Origin: Biformimicrobium ophioploci | GTDB taxonomy: Bacteria; Pseudomonadota; Gammaproteobacteria; Pseudomonadales; Cellvibrionaceae | Assembly: GCF_030270605.1 (NCBI RefSeq) | Contig: NZ_BSYJ01000008.1 | Coordinates: 1 to 64,000 of the forward strand | Direction of reading: 5' to 3' | Length of the DNA stretch: 64,000 bases | Part shown: one piece after another, positions 54,601-63,233 of the stretch | Position numbering within the stretch: the first letter of the stretch is position 1 | Layout: each line of letters opens with the position of its first letter | Made by a program: the position numbers and the translations under genes | The notes under the pieces: model-generated | Seen by the model: only the letters and a program-made list of their open reading frames with translations | Told to the model about the DNA's origin: nothing | Databases searched by the model: none

Positions 54601-57600
54601 GAAACTGATTCTGGTCAACTGGGGCAATATTCCCCAGCTGGAATATGAATTCGGTCCGGTCAACCTCCTGTCCGGCGGCAATGGTTCAGGCAAAACCACG
54701 CTGGCGGATGCGATCCAGACATTGATGACCGCCGCCCATGACACCCTGTTCAGTTACAACCCCGGGCAGGATGAAACCACCCAGCGCGGGCGCGGTGGCA
54801 AGCAGGTGCGGACGCTCGCGTCCTACGTGATGGGATGTGATGACGGCAGCTTTGCACGCACGGCCCCCACAGATTGTTACATTGCGGGTGTTTTCGATGT
54901 CACGCGCGGAGAGGAGGGGGAGCCATTCACTGCGGTGCTCGGCGCGCGTGCACGGCTGGATAGCACTGTAAAGCCGGCTCAGGCGCGCCAGGACGACCTG
55001 CGATTTTTCCTGTTGCCAGGCGTGCAGCTGGCGATCGGCGATATCATCAAGGAATACAGTGACGGCAAGCATCTGCTGCCACTCGACAAGATCCACGCAG
55101 TGCTGCAGAAGCAGTTCGGCAATATCGAGCAGTACGACAAGAAATCAGCCTACCTCCGCCGGCTCTACGGTGCGCTGCGCGGCCGCAAGGATGCCGTGCC
55201 TGCAGACGAGGCCAAAAACGCGGCACGTACTTTCGCCGGGTTTATGGCCTACAAGCCGGTAAAGAGCATCAGCGAGTTTGTCGCACGTGAGGTGCTGGAG
55301 AAGCGTGATCTCGGCGATGCCATCCGTTCGGTTTCCGAGCTGATGAAGACCATACACGGTATGGAGCAGGAAGCGCGTCAGCTGGTCTCCACCATCGATA
55401 GCCTGCAGGGTCTCGGCGAGACGGCCGCGATTTACCGGGAAGAGTGGTTGTCCCTTGCCATGTTGCGGTACAAAGCGGCAAAGCAGGCTCAGGTACGCCT
55501 GCAGCAGACCTGGCTTGCCGGCAAGGAAAAGCTGCGCGCATTGTCCTCGGAGCTGGAGCTCAACGAGCAGCGCCGTCAGCAGCTGAGTGAAGATATCGAG
55601 CGCCTTACCCAGCGCCAGATCGAAGTGGAGGCCCAGCGTCAGGGCGTGCCGGCCTTGCGAGACAAGCGCCAGCTGGAACTTGCCATTACCTCGGCGCAGG
55701 GCGCGTTGCGGGACGCCAAGCGGCCCCTGTTCGAGCAGGAGCAACAGGCGGCGGCCAACAAGGAAGCGCTGCAGGAACTCCAGTCTCTCATCAACACCAC
55801 CAGTATCGGGATTGCAATTCCCGGGCTGCAGGGTAAGACATTCAGTAGCCAGCTGAAGGCTATTTGTAACCTGGAACTGCCGGATTTCAGCCCGCTGCTT
55901 GGTAGCGACTGGGTCGATCTGGCTCCGCTGGCGGAACTGCAAAAGGCCGCGGAGTCCGTTGAGGCAGCCCAGAACCTCATTTGTAAATCCCTCAGTGCAG
56001 AAGATTCCGGACAGGCAGACGAAGATGGGGCCAGCCTGCGTGACCGGGTCGCGGCTATGTCAGCCAGCCTCGGCGCGGAGGTGAGTGCTGCACAAAAGAA
56101 ACTGTCCACCGCAGAGCAGGTCATCCGGCAGTTGCGCGGCAGTCGTGTTCGTTACCCGCAGTACGTACAGGCCGCTCTGGATGCGATTCGCGCGAGCTGT
56201 CCGCAAGCCGAGCCTCGTGTCCTCTGTGATTACGTTGAAGTACTCGACGAGCAGTGGCAGATGGCGGTTGAGGGCCTTCTTGGCGGCACGCGATTTGCGG
56301 TTATTGTGGATCGGGAATTTGAGTCTGAAGCGATTCGGATAGTGCGTGGGCTGCCGGGGAAAAACCGCACCCGGGTGATTCAGGGTGCACAGGCTGCACG
56401 CGATTCGGAGCGCATTGATCTCTCGCACGACAGTATCCTGCATTTGATGCGCTTCAGTGACAAGACCGCGGAGCATTACCTGCGCGCATCCTATGGCAGT
56501 GTGGTGCAGGTGACGGATACTGCGGTACTGAAATCCACGCGCCGGGGTGTGACTGCGGAGGGTATCGCGAGCGGCAATTACGCGCTGTTCCGCTGCGATA
56601 TGCCGGATTCCGATCTTGTCTTTGGCGAAGGTGCGCGCGCACGCGCCCTTGCCGCACAGGAAAGCCAGTTTGAGCAGTTGCTGGCGGCCGCCAATGAACT
56701 GAATGATCGGTACAACCTCGTGCGGCGCGTTTCCCGGGCGCTGGCCAGCGTAAAGCCCTTGCAGTTGCAGGCTGTCGTTGCTCGCATGCTTGGCGCCCAG
56801 CAGGCGTGGCGAGATGCCGAGCAATCCCTTGCTAACCTTGATTTGAGCGGCTCGGAATCCCTGGAAGCCCAGGCGGAGAGCCTGCGGATTGAGCTGGAAC
56901 AGGCGCGCACGGCGCTGGCGGATACCCAGAAAGTGTCCGGTCGGTTGGAGCGCGACTGTGAGCAGCACGACAAGCAGGGTAAGGCACTGGCGGCGCAGCA
57001 GGATCTGCTCGATGAGCGACTTGAGCAGGAAGAGCACGCGGTTCAACAGATCACTACGATCAGCCCGGACTTCGATCCGGACGTGGCGCTGGAGCAGGCG
57101 GACCGCGAGGTTGAGCTGGCCGGAGAGGCATTTGATTTCGAGGCGGACCTCGGTGAGCGCACGGCGCGGCTGGAGGAATTGGATCGCAAGCTCTACCGCA
57201 AGGTGCCGGAACATAACCAGTTGAGCGCGGAGAGCGACAACCTGATTTATGAGCCGGCGCCCGGTGCCGGGCAGGGCGATGCCACGTTCCGTGCGGTTTC
57301 CAGCCTGGAACGCCAGGTGGAGGCGCTACGCAACCGCCTGAAGCACAATCTGCTGGCGGAGCGTCATGAGCAACTTGGCGGCCTCAAACAGTCTTTCAAT
57401 ACCACCTTTGTGACGCATCTCTGCCACGCCATTTACCAGTCAGTGAACCGTGGCAAGGAAGTACTGGACCAGCTGAACCTGGAGCTCGAGCATCATCGCT
57501 TTGGTGCGGATCGCGAGCGCTTCCGTTTTGCGTACCGCTTTGTGCCGGAATTCGAGGAGTATTACAGCTTCTTCAAAGCGCTCATCGACCTGCCCAACCT

Positions 57601-58234
57601 CGGTGAGGGGGAAAGCCTGTTCGATGCGGAGCTTAAGCCCAAACACCGCAAGGTCAGGGACAAGTTACTGGGGATGTTGCTGGATGCCGATGAACAAACG
57701 GCACTGCGGGAACTACAGCGCGTCAGTGACTATCGCAACTATCGCGAATACGAAATCTACAAGGAGCCGGAGGGTAAGGACCCGATTGCCCTGAGCCAGT
57801 ATGGTACGGGCTCCGGCGGCCAGCTGGAAACGCCGGCCTACATCATCCGCTCAGCGGCGGTCACCTCCGCATTTCGCTTTAATGAAGGCAGCAGCCACCT
57901 GCGCATGGTGCTGGTGGACGAGGCCTTCTCGAAAATGGACGAAACCCGCTCCCGGGAGGTGATCAACTACCTGACGGAAACCCTCGGATTGCAGCTGCTG
58001 TTCATCATGCCTACCAGCAAGTGTGGTCCGTTTATGGACCTGGTTTCCAACCAGTTCGTCTTCAGCAAGTGCCCCAGTCCGAAGCCGGTTGGCGAGTTGA
58101 ATACACGAGTGTACGTTGACCGCAAGGTCTGCAACAGCGAACGGATAGCGGAAATGATGGCGAATCATCGCCGGACCATCCGCCATCAGGCGATGCTCGA
58201 TTTTATGGCAGAGGTTGAATCGGCCGAGGCGTAA
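54590..58234 (+). CDS. mksB: MksB/JetC-like SMC ATPase of a bacterial condensin
   Basis: This 1214-residue SMC-like ATPase starts at the ATG at 54590, with GAGGAG upstream. The N-terminal head carries Walker A SGGNGSGKTT (residues 28-37). Long coiled coils run from about 260 to 480 and 660 to 900, with a hinge-like globular part around 530-650 (YPQYVQAALDAIRASCPQ, FAVIVDREFESEAIRIVRGL). The C-terminal head has the signature YGTGSGGQ (about 1071-1078) and Walker B MVLVDEAFSKMDE with D1110 and E1111. MksB/JetC proteins extrude DNA loops; MksBEF of Pseudomonas helps chromosome organisation, while Wadjet versions add the JetD nuclease and restrict plasmids. No JetD/MksG gene lies next to this operon. 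Confidence 0.9.
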   Translation: MFLKKLILVNWGNIPQLEYEFGPVNLLSGGNGSGKTTLADAIQTLMTAAHDTLFSYNPGQDETTQRGRGGKQVRTLASYVMGCDDGSFARTAPTDCYIAGVFDVTRGEEGEPFTAVLGARARLDSTVKPAQARQDDLRFFLLPGVQLAIGDIIKEYSDGKHLLPLDKIHAVLQKQFGNIEQYDKKSAYLRRLYGALRGRKDAVPADEAKNAARTFAGFMAYKPVKSISEFVAREVLEKRDLGDAIRSVSELMKTIHGMEQEARQLVSTIDSLQGLGETAAIYREEWLSLAMLRYKAAKQAQVRLQQTWLAGKEKLRALSSELELNEQRRQQLSEDIERLTQRQIEVEAQRQGVPALRDKRQLELAITSAQGALRDAKRPLFEQEQQAAANKEALQELQSLINTTSIGIAIPGLQGKTFSSQLKAICNLELPDFSPLLGSDWVDLAPLAELQKAAESVEAAQNLICKSLSAEDSGQADEDGASLRDRVAAMSASLGAEVSAAQKKLSTAEQVIRQLRGSRVRYPQYVQAALDAIRASCPQAEPRVLCDYVEVLDEQWQMAVEGLLGGTRFAVIVDREFESEAIRIVRGLPGKNRTRVIQGAQAARDSERIDLSHDSILHLMRFSDKTAEHYLRASYGSVVQVTDTAVLKSTRRGVTAEGIASGNYALFRCDMPDSDLVFGEGARARALAAQESQFEQLLAAANELNDRYNLVRRVSRALASVKPLQLQAVVARMLGAQQAWRDAEQSLANLDLSGSESLEAQAESLRIELEQARTALADTQKVSGRLERDCEQHDKQGKALAAQQDLLDERLEQEEHAVQQITTISPDFDPDVALEQADREVELAGEAFDFEADLGERTARLEELDRKLYRKVPEHNQLSAESDNLIYEPAPGAGQGDATFRAVSSLERQVEALRNRLKHNLLAERHEQLGGLKQSFNTTFVTHLCHAIYQSVNRGKEVLDQLNLELEHHRFGADRERFRFAYRFVPEFEEYYSFFKALIDLPNLGEGESLFDAELKPKHRKVRDKLLGMLLDADEQTALRELQRVSDYRNYREYEIYKEPEGKDPIALSQYGTGSGGQLETPAYIIRSAAVTSAFRFNEGSSHLRMVLVDEAFSKMDETRSREVINYLTETLGLQLLFIMPTSKCGPFMDLVSNQFVFSKCPSPKPVGELNTRVYVDRKVCNSERIAEMMANHRRTIRHQAMLDFMAEVESAEA

Positions 58235-58335
58235 TAGGGCAGGGGCTATTTCTTTACTATTGACCGGGACTGTTTTGGCTGGGACTATCATCAGCTAAAT
58301 ATGGCACCGGCTAAAGGCATGATTGGAGAATAACT

Positions 58336-58830
58336 GTGAGAAACCTGACACTCGTACTAATGTTCGCGGCAGCCATCTCCGGTATGGCGATTTTCTACGA
58401 GACTGAAAGCCGCAAGACCCGTGGCGTGCTCGACCAGATGACACAGATGCAGGCGGAAGTCGGGGACCTCAAGGCAGAGTTGAAGCGCGTGAGTGCGGAA
58501 CTGGCTGAGATGAAGCTGGACCAGCGTCGTCAGGGCGCCATGAAGGCCGTGGTGTCAAATGCCAGGCCAGCCCCGGCAGCGACAGTGACCGCACCGGTTG
58601 AGCGCTCTGCAGAAAGCTCTGCAAAACGAAGGATTCGCCGTTTGCCAGAAGCGAGCGACAAGGTCGTTCGTCTCTCTGACGGCACTGATGCCGGTCCTGT
58701 GATCAACAGTAATCAGGCCGATGAGGATGCAGCTGCAGAGGAAGCCTTCTGGAATGCGCCCACTGTCGACGCCGAACGTCTTGGGGAAGAGGAAGCCGAG
58801 GAAGCGGCAACCGATCCTTATTTACAGTAA
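58336..58830 (+). CDS. Hypothetical membrane-anchored coiled-coil protein
   Basis: I do not recognise a family. The 164-residue product has one N-terminal hydrophobic segment (about residues 4-20, LTLVLMFAAAISGMAIF) acting as an anchor or signal, a heptad-like coiled coil (about 33-62, QMTQMQAEVGDLKAELKRV and onward), then a Pro/Ala- and charge-rich, probably disordered tail ending in an acidic stretch. The GTG start follows GGAGAA. It lies 101 bp after mksB on the same strand and could be part of that transcript. Its stop codon is inside the first unit of a heptamer repeat. Confidence 0.7.
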   Translation: MRNLTLVLMFAAAISGMAIFYETESRKTRGVLDQMTQMQAEVGDLKAELKRVSAELAEMKLDQRRQGAMKAVVSNARPAPAATVTAPVERSAESSAKRRIRRLPEASDKVVRLSDGTDAGPVINSNQADEDAAAEEAFWNAPTVDAERLGEEEAEEAATDPYLQ

Positions 58831-58859
58831 GCAGTAAGCAGTAAGCAGTAAGCAGTGAG
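58825..58859 (+). repeat. Five tandem heptamers (CAGTAAG)
   Basis: CAGTAAG is repeated at 58825, 58832, 58839 and 58846, with a fifth imperfect unit, CAGTGAG, at 58853. The first unit contains the stop codon of the preceding gene. The array ends 9 bp before the msrC start codon, so copy-number changes alter the spacer upstream of msrC. Confidence 0.95.
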
Positions 58860-58868
58860 AATTTTTGA

Positions 58869-59342
58869 GTGAATACGTTTTATCAAAGCCTGAGCGAGCA
58901 GCTGCAAGGATTACTTAGCGGAGAGCGAGACTGGCTCGCCAATACCGCAAATGCGAGCGCGCTGTTGTTTATGGAAATCGAGCGCATCAACTGGGCCGGT
59001 TTTTATTTTCTCGATGAGAAAGGCGAAGAGTTGGTTCTGGGGCCTTTCCAGGGTAAGCCGGCCTGCACCCGTATCCCTGTTGGCAAAGGTGTGTGTGGTA
59101 CCGCAGTCGCTACCGGTGAAACACAGCTGGTAGAGGATGTGCATGCGTTTCCAGGGCATATCGCGTGCGATGCCGTGTCCAATTCCGAAATCGTGATCCC
59201 GCTGTATGTCGACGGGCGCTGTGTTGGCGTACTGGATGTCGACAGCCCGGATTTCGGGCGTTTTGGTGAAGAGGACAGGGAAGGGCTTGCCCGGTTCTGC
59301 GAGGTCCTGCTGGACTGTAGCGACGCTCCGGTCAGCGGATAA
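58869..59342 (+). CDS. msrC: Free methionine-(R)-sulfoxide reductase (GAF domain)
   Basis: fRMsr/MsrC (157 residues) reduces free methionine-R-sulfoxide with thioredoxin. It is a single GAF domain. The three cysteines are at C66 (GKPACTRI), C76 (GKGVCGTA) and C100 (HIACDAVSNSEIV), with exactly the spacing of the E. coli enzyme (84, 94, 118). The GTG start at 58869 has only a weak ribosome site (AGTGAGA), which lies at the end of the heptamer repeat. It is probably cotranscribed with the methyltransferase-like gene 9 nt downstream. Confidence 0.94.
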   Translation: MNTFYQSLSEQLQGLLSGERDWLANTANASALLFMEIERINWAGFYFLDEKGEELVLGPFQGKPACTRIPVGKGVCGTAVATGETQLVEDVHAFPGHIACDAVSNSEIVIPLYVDGRCVGVLDVDSPDFGRFGEEDREGLARFCEVLLDCSDAPVSG

Positions 59343-59351
59343 TAGGGTTCC

Positions 59352-60074
59352 ATGGCTGTTCTCTGGCACAGGGAGTGCGATGGAGACCGCTACGAAATTC
59401 GTAGCCATGGCGCCAGCATCCGCCTTTACAGCAACGGGGTTCTGCACAGTCAGTGGAACCCCGACAGGCCGCTGCGAGGCTCTCTGTGGGAGCTTCTCTA
59501 CATCCCCGTCTGCTTCCGTCCGCCTGCCTCTGTTCGCCGCATACTGGTACTGGGTGTTGGCGGCGGTACGGTGATCCGCTTGTTACAACGACTCCTACCC
59601 GGTGCCAGCATCACTGCGGTGGATATCAACCCGGTGCATCTCGAGGTTTGTCGAGACTGGTTTGGCGTTGAGCGGGTCGAGCTCATTTGCGACGATGCGG
59701 TCAATTTTGTGGAGGCCTACCGGGGCCCGGATTTCGATCTGATCATCGACGACCTGTTTGGTCATTCCGATGGCATACCCAGTCGCGCAATCCCGGTTAC
59801 ACCGACATGGTGCAAGGCGCTCGGCGGCATTCTGGCGCCGGCTGGCTTGATGGTTACCAACTTTGCCAGCCGCAAGGAGTTTCTGAACTGCGGTTGGCGT
59901 AAAGCCCCGGATGTTACCGCTGACTTTGCTGCACGCTGGTCGTTGCAGCTGCCCCAGTATGAAAACACCATTGGTGTCTTCTCCCGCGAGGAACTGAACC
60001 GGCAGTTCTTTACCCAAAACCTTGCCCCGCCCTGGTCTCCTTCGGCGTTCGATCTGGAGCTGCGCAAGGGTTAG
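59352..60074 (+). CDS. Spermidine synthase-like methyltransferase-fold protein
   Basis: This 240-residue protein has the spermidine-synthase-type Rossmann fold: ILVLGVGGGTVIRLLQ, then ITAVDINPVHLEVCRDWF, a CDDAVNFVEAY segment, and LIIDDLFGHSDGIPSRAI. The N-terminal beta domain of true SpeE is short and degenerate, and the family includes many uncharacterised class I methyltransferases, so polyamine synthesis cannot be assumed. AGGG precedes the ATG. It sits 9 nt downstream of msrC. Confidence 0.75.
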   Translation: MAVLWHRECDGDRYEIRSHGASIRLYSNGVLHSQWNPDRPLRGSLWELLYIPVCFRPPASVRRILVLGVGGGTVIRLLQRLLPGASITAVDINPVHLEVCRDWFGVERVELICDDAVNFVEAYRGPDFDLIIDDLFGHSDGIPSRAIPVTPTWCKALGGILAPAGLMVTNFASRKEFLNCGWRKAPDVTADFAARWSLQLPQYENTIGVFSREELNRQFFTQNLAPPWSPSAFDLELRKG

Positions 60075-60185
60075 CGCGAGTGACAGCAGTACGGCCCGGT
60101 CGGCCGAATCACAAAATGGCAGCTTTTTCCTCCCCGTGACTATACTGGCAGATAGGGCATCTATTTACCGGTGGGGCAGCTGTGC

Positions 60186-60641
60186 ATGCGATATAAGACG
60201 ATTGGCGACGTGATTGACGAGGGGCGGCGCTTCCATGCTGATCTCGCGCATCAGTATGAGGAGCTCGAGCAGCTGACGACCAGCGAGCGCAATGCATTAC
60301 TACTGGATCAGTTGCGCAGGCGCGAGGAGTCCATGACCCATTCCCTCGATAATTTCCGCCAGGATATGTCACCGGGGGTCTTGCGTTCGTGGTTGCAGTT
60401 TGCCCCCGAGGGCAAGGAGCCATTCCTGCTCGACAAGGTTCGTAGCGCCGATATTGAAAGCACTGAATCCATTGCGAATGCGGCGATGGATGTGGAGATC
60501 TATCTCGCTGATCAATACCGACAGATGTTGCAGGAGGCGGCGACGCCGTCTGTGCGTGAAGCATTGCAACGGTTGTTGGATCTTGAAGAGCTGGAAGAGC
60601 ACACCCTTGCGCTGAACATCAACAGCCTGAACGACTACTAG
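60186..60641 (+). CDS. Hypothetical helical protein, possibly ferritin-like
   Basis: Function is not recognised. The 151-residue product from the ATG at 60186 (an in-frame GTG at 60171 would add five) is predicted almost wholly helical. It contains GRRFHADLAHQYEELEQL, RRREESMTHSLDNFRQD, MDVEIYLADQYRQML and a C-terminal DLEELEEHTLALN. The E/H spacing along four helices resembles a ferritin-like or rubrerythrin-like bundle, but no full E-x2-H diiron pair is certain. It lies convergent to rlmG, 9 bp away. Confidence 0.65.
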   Translation: MRYKTIGDVIDEGRRFHADLAHQYEELEQLTTSERNALLLDQLRRREESMTHSLDNFRQDMSPGVLRSWLQFAPEGKEPFLLDKVRSADIESTESIANAAMDVEIYLADQYRQMLQEAATPSVREALQRLLDLEELEEHTLALNINSLNDY

Positions 60642-60650
60642 CCTGAGCGA

Positions 60651-61745
60651 CTACTGATTTTTGAGTTGGTAGACCTTGAAGCCGTCGCGGTGCCTGATTT
60701 CTTCACAGGCAGAATACCGGCCGGCTGACTTTCTCGGCACCGGGATAAATTCGTTGACGACAAACAGGGCGACAGCCCCGGGCTTCAAAATACGCGCGGC
60801 ATTCGCCAGGAATCGGTCTGTCAGGTCTTCTTCTACCTGGGCGCCCCGGTGAAATGGCGGGTTGCAGATCACCAGATCTGCGGCTGCGCTTTCGATAGTG
60901 TCACCTGCGTCAGAAGGAATAACCACGGCTTGCTCAGCGAGCATGGCAAGGTTCCTTGCGCAGGCTTTCAATGCCGCGGCATTGTTGTCGGTTGCGATGA
61001 GGTTGAGTTCGGCTGTACTTTCGGTAACCAATTCGGCAACTAATTCGGCAAGTTTTAATGACAGGTAGCCGTACCCACAGCCAAGGTCCACGATGGTCGC
61101 GCCTGTTTGGGGCAAAGTATCAGCCAATGCGCTCGGTAAAGTTTCGGACAGAATCTGGCTGCCGAGATCGATTTTGTCCCAGCCAAAAAGCCCGGGCTTT
61201 GTAAGAGCGTCCAGCGTCTCTGCCCCCCGTGCTAGTGTCAGTACCCGCAGTTCGGCGTAGTCATCATCTGCCAGCAGCGGGCCTGTGGACTCACCCCGGG
61301 TCAGGACCACCTCGTACAGATTGCCTGATTTCTCAATTTTCTTGCCACACTGGAACAGAGCAGCACCGCGTTTGGCATAGGTTTTGATGCCGCTCTGCTT
61401 TTCACCAATCAGCCGCAGTTCACTGCCTGATGGCAGGTGTCGGGCACACTGGTTCAGGAGGTGGTGCACTACGGCACGCTCCTTCGGTACACGCACAATC
61501 ACAGTACGGATTTGTTGCGTATCGATATCGGCAAAGTCGAAGTCAGAAAAGCGCGACTGGATACCGGCCGTGCGGGCCTGTTCGTGCAGATCCCATCGGT
61601 TGCACAGCATCTGCCCTTGAAAACCCTGCAGATGCTCCAGCACCTGTTTGCTGCCTTCTTCCGCCAGCCACAGGGTGTCGCTGCCGGCGCCGCTGAGCAG
61701 CGACGTGAGTCTCGCGGTGATTGGTGTGGCTTTCGTTTTTGTCAT
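60651..61745 (-). CDS. rlmG: 23S rRNA (guanine-1835-N2)-methyltransferase RlmG
   Basis: RlmG (364 residues; E. coli 378) methylates G1835 of 23S rRNA. It has the duplicated RsmC/RlmG architecture: a degenerate N-terminal half and a C-terminal catalytic half with IVDLGCGYGYLSLKLAEL as SAM motif I and ICNPPFHRG as the N-P-P-F base-binding motif. A short internal repeat (AELVAELVTE) follows motif I. RsmC is a paralogue and cannot be fully excluded. It starts the minus-strand side of a run of RNA-modification genes. Confidence 0.86.
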   Translation of the reverse strand: MTKTKATPITARLTSLLSGAGSDTLWLAEEGSKQVLEHLQGFQGQMLCNRWDLHEQARTAGIQSRFSDFDFADIDTQQIRTVIVRVPKERAVVHHLLNQCARHLPSGSELRLIGEKQSGIKTYAKRGAALFQCGKKIEKSGNLYEVVLTRGESTGPLLADDDYAELRVLTLARGAETLDALTKPGLFGWDKIDLGSQILSETLPSALADTLPQTGATIVDLGCGYGYLSLKLAELVAELVTESTAELNLIATDNNAAALKACARNLAMLAEQAVVIPSDAGDTIESAAADLVICNPPFHRGAQVEEDLTDRFLANAARILKPGAVALFVVNEFIPVPRKSAGRYSACEEIRHRDGFKVYQLKNQ

Positions 61746-61769
61746 TGCAGCTGGTTTATATCGGTTATG

Positions 61770-62459
61770 TCAGATTGCTGCAATTTCTTCGGTGGAGAGT
61801 GGGCGATATTCGCCTTCCTCAAGCTCCGGGTCCAGTTCCAGCGGGCCGATCGCTTCGCGGTGCAGCTCAATCACTTTGTTGCCGAGTGCTGCAAACATGC
61901 GCTTGACCTGGTGGTAACGACCTTCGCCAATCGTGAGCTTTACCTCATTGCTGAACAGCCACTCAATCTCTGCCGGCCTGGTGCGCTTCTTTTCATTGTC
62001 CAGCCAGATGCCTTCGGCAAATTTGGCCTCGCTTTCGCGCGGCAGCGCCTCGGCAAGGTGCACATAGTAGCGCTTTTTGCAGTCCCGCCTCGGGGATGTG
62101 ATTCTGTGAGACCACTGCCCATCATCGGTGATGAGCACCAGGCCGGTGGTGTCGATATCGAGGCGCCCGGCAATATGCAGGTTTTCCTTGTTGGGTTCGT
62201 CCAGCAAGTCCAGCACGGTAGGGTGTTCGCTGTCCTTGGTTGCACAGACATAGCCGACCGGCTTGTTCAGCATGAAGTAGCGCGGGCCGGGCGTATTGAG
62301 TAACTTGTCATCCAGGAAGACATCATCTGTCTCGCTAACCTTGGTCGCCGGATCGGTGATCATTTTGTCGTTGATGCGAATGCGCTGCGCACGGCAGGCA
62401 CGCTTGACCTCTGCGCGGGAGAGTTCGGTAACCTGGCTGATATATTTATCTAATCGCAT
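61770..62459 (-). CDS. rsuA: 16S rRNA pseudouridine(516) synthase RsuA
   Basis: RsuA (229 residues; E. coli 231) converts U516 of 16S rRNA to pseudouridine. An N-terminal S4-like RNA-binding domain (MRLDKYISQVTELSRAEVKR) precedes the catalytic domain with the aspartate in HIAGRLDIDTTGLVLITDDG and a KKRYYVHL strand, ending with the R-Y-H-Q-V-K-R-M motif. It lies 24 nt downstream of truC and just ahead of rlmG on the same strand, so the three may form one rRNA/tRNA-modification transcript. Confidence 0.93.
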   Translation of the reverse strand: MRLDKYISQVTELSRAEVKRACRAQRIRINDKMITDPATKVSETDDVFLDDKLLNTPGPRYFMLNKPVGYVCATKDSEHPTVLDLLDEPNKENLHIAGRLDIDTTGLVLITDDGQWSHRITSPRRDCKKRYYVHLAEALPRESEAKFAEGIWLDNEKKRTRPAEIEWLFSNEVKLTIGEGRYHQVKRMFAALGNKVIELHREAIGPLELDPELEEGEYRPLSTEEIAAI

Positions 62460-62483
62460 AATTTCTTTCTTGTGGGTGCCGGT

Positions 62484-63218
62484 CTAGTGGGCGCGGGGTA
62501 GCGCGTTTTCCCAGCCGAATACTTCGAGCGCCCGTTCCCAGTTGGTATCGGGCTCGGCGCGGCATTTCACCAATTCGCCAGTGAAGGGATGACGGAACCG
62601 GATCACCAGGGCATGGAGGTAGAGGCCCCGTATACCGAGCTGTTCGGCAAAGTAGCGGTTGTGAACGCCTTTGCCATGTTTGGCGTCGCCAATAATCGGG
62701 TGGCTGATATGTTTCAGGTGCCGGCGGATCTGGTGGCGCCGGCCGGTCAGGGGCATTGCGGCGACCAGCGAATAGCGGCTGACCGCGTAGCGTTCCAACG
62801 CGATCGGGAATTCGCCTCTGGCCAGGCACACAACCCGGGTCTGCGCCGCCTGTGCGGCTGCATCACCTTCAGCGCTGCGACGCACGCTCGGGTCTTTTTC
62901 ACGGATGGCATGATCGATAAAGGCCCGCTGCGGTGCATGCCCCCGGACGAGGGCGATGTAGACCTTGCGTACCGAGTCCCAGTTTTCGGAGAGGCTGCGG
63001 GCAGCCTCCGGGGATTTACCAAATACCAGCGTCCCTGAGGTAGGTTTGTCGAGACGGTGTACCGGATAGACCCGCTGGCCGATCATGTCGCGGACAATCT
63101 GCAGCGCAAAGCGGGTCTCGTGTTTGTCGATTGGGGAGCGATGTACGAGGAGGCCCCGCGGCTTGTTGACGACAACATAGTGCTCGTCTTCAAACAGTAT
63201 TTCGGGATCCCTGTTCAT
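62484..63218 (-). CDS. truC: tRNA pseudouridine(65) synthase TruC
   Basis: TruC (244 residues) makes pseudouridine-65 in certain tRNAs. It is a RluA-family enzyme lacking the S4 domain. The N-terminus ILFEDEHYVVVNKPRGLLVH leads to the catalytic aspartate in VYPVHRLDKPTSGTLVF, and LTGRRHQIRRHLKHISHPI follows. The TruC-specific HRSPIDKHE and long insert distinguish it from RluA. It lies between folD and rsuA, all on the minus strand. Confidence 0.9.
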   Translation of the reverse strand: MNRDPEILFEDEHYVVVNKPRGLLVHRSPIDKHETRFALQIVRDMIGQRVYPVHRLDKPTSGTLVFGKSPEAARSLSENWDSVRKVYIALVRGHAPQRAFIDHAIREKDPSVRRSAEGDAAAQAAQTRVVCLARGEFPIALERYAVSRYSLVAAMPLTGRRHQIRRHLKHISHPIIGDAKHGKGVHNRYFAEQLGIRGLYLHALVIRFRHPFTGELVKCRAEPDTNWERALEVFGWENALPRAH

Positions 63219-63233
63219 TTTCAGGCTGGTTCC

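Noticed and set aside
58235-60074. A JetD/MksG nuclease downstream of mksB
   Set aside because: The genes there are a coiled-coil membrane protein, msrC and a spermidine-synthase-like protein. None shows toprim or Spo11-like features.
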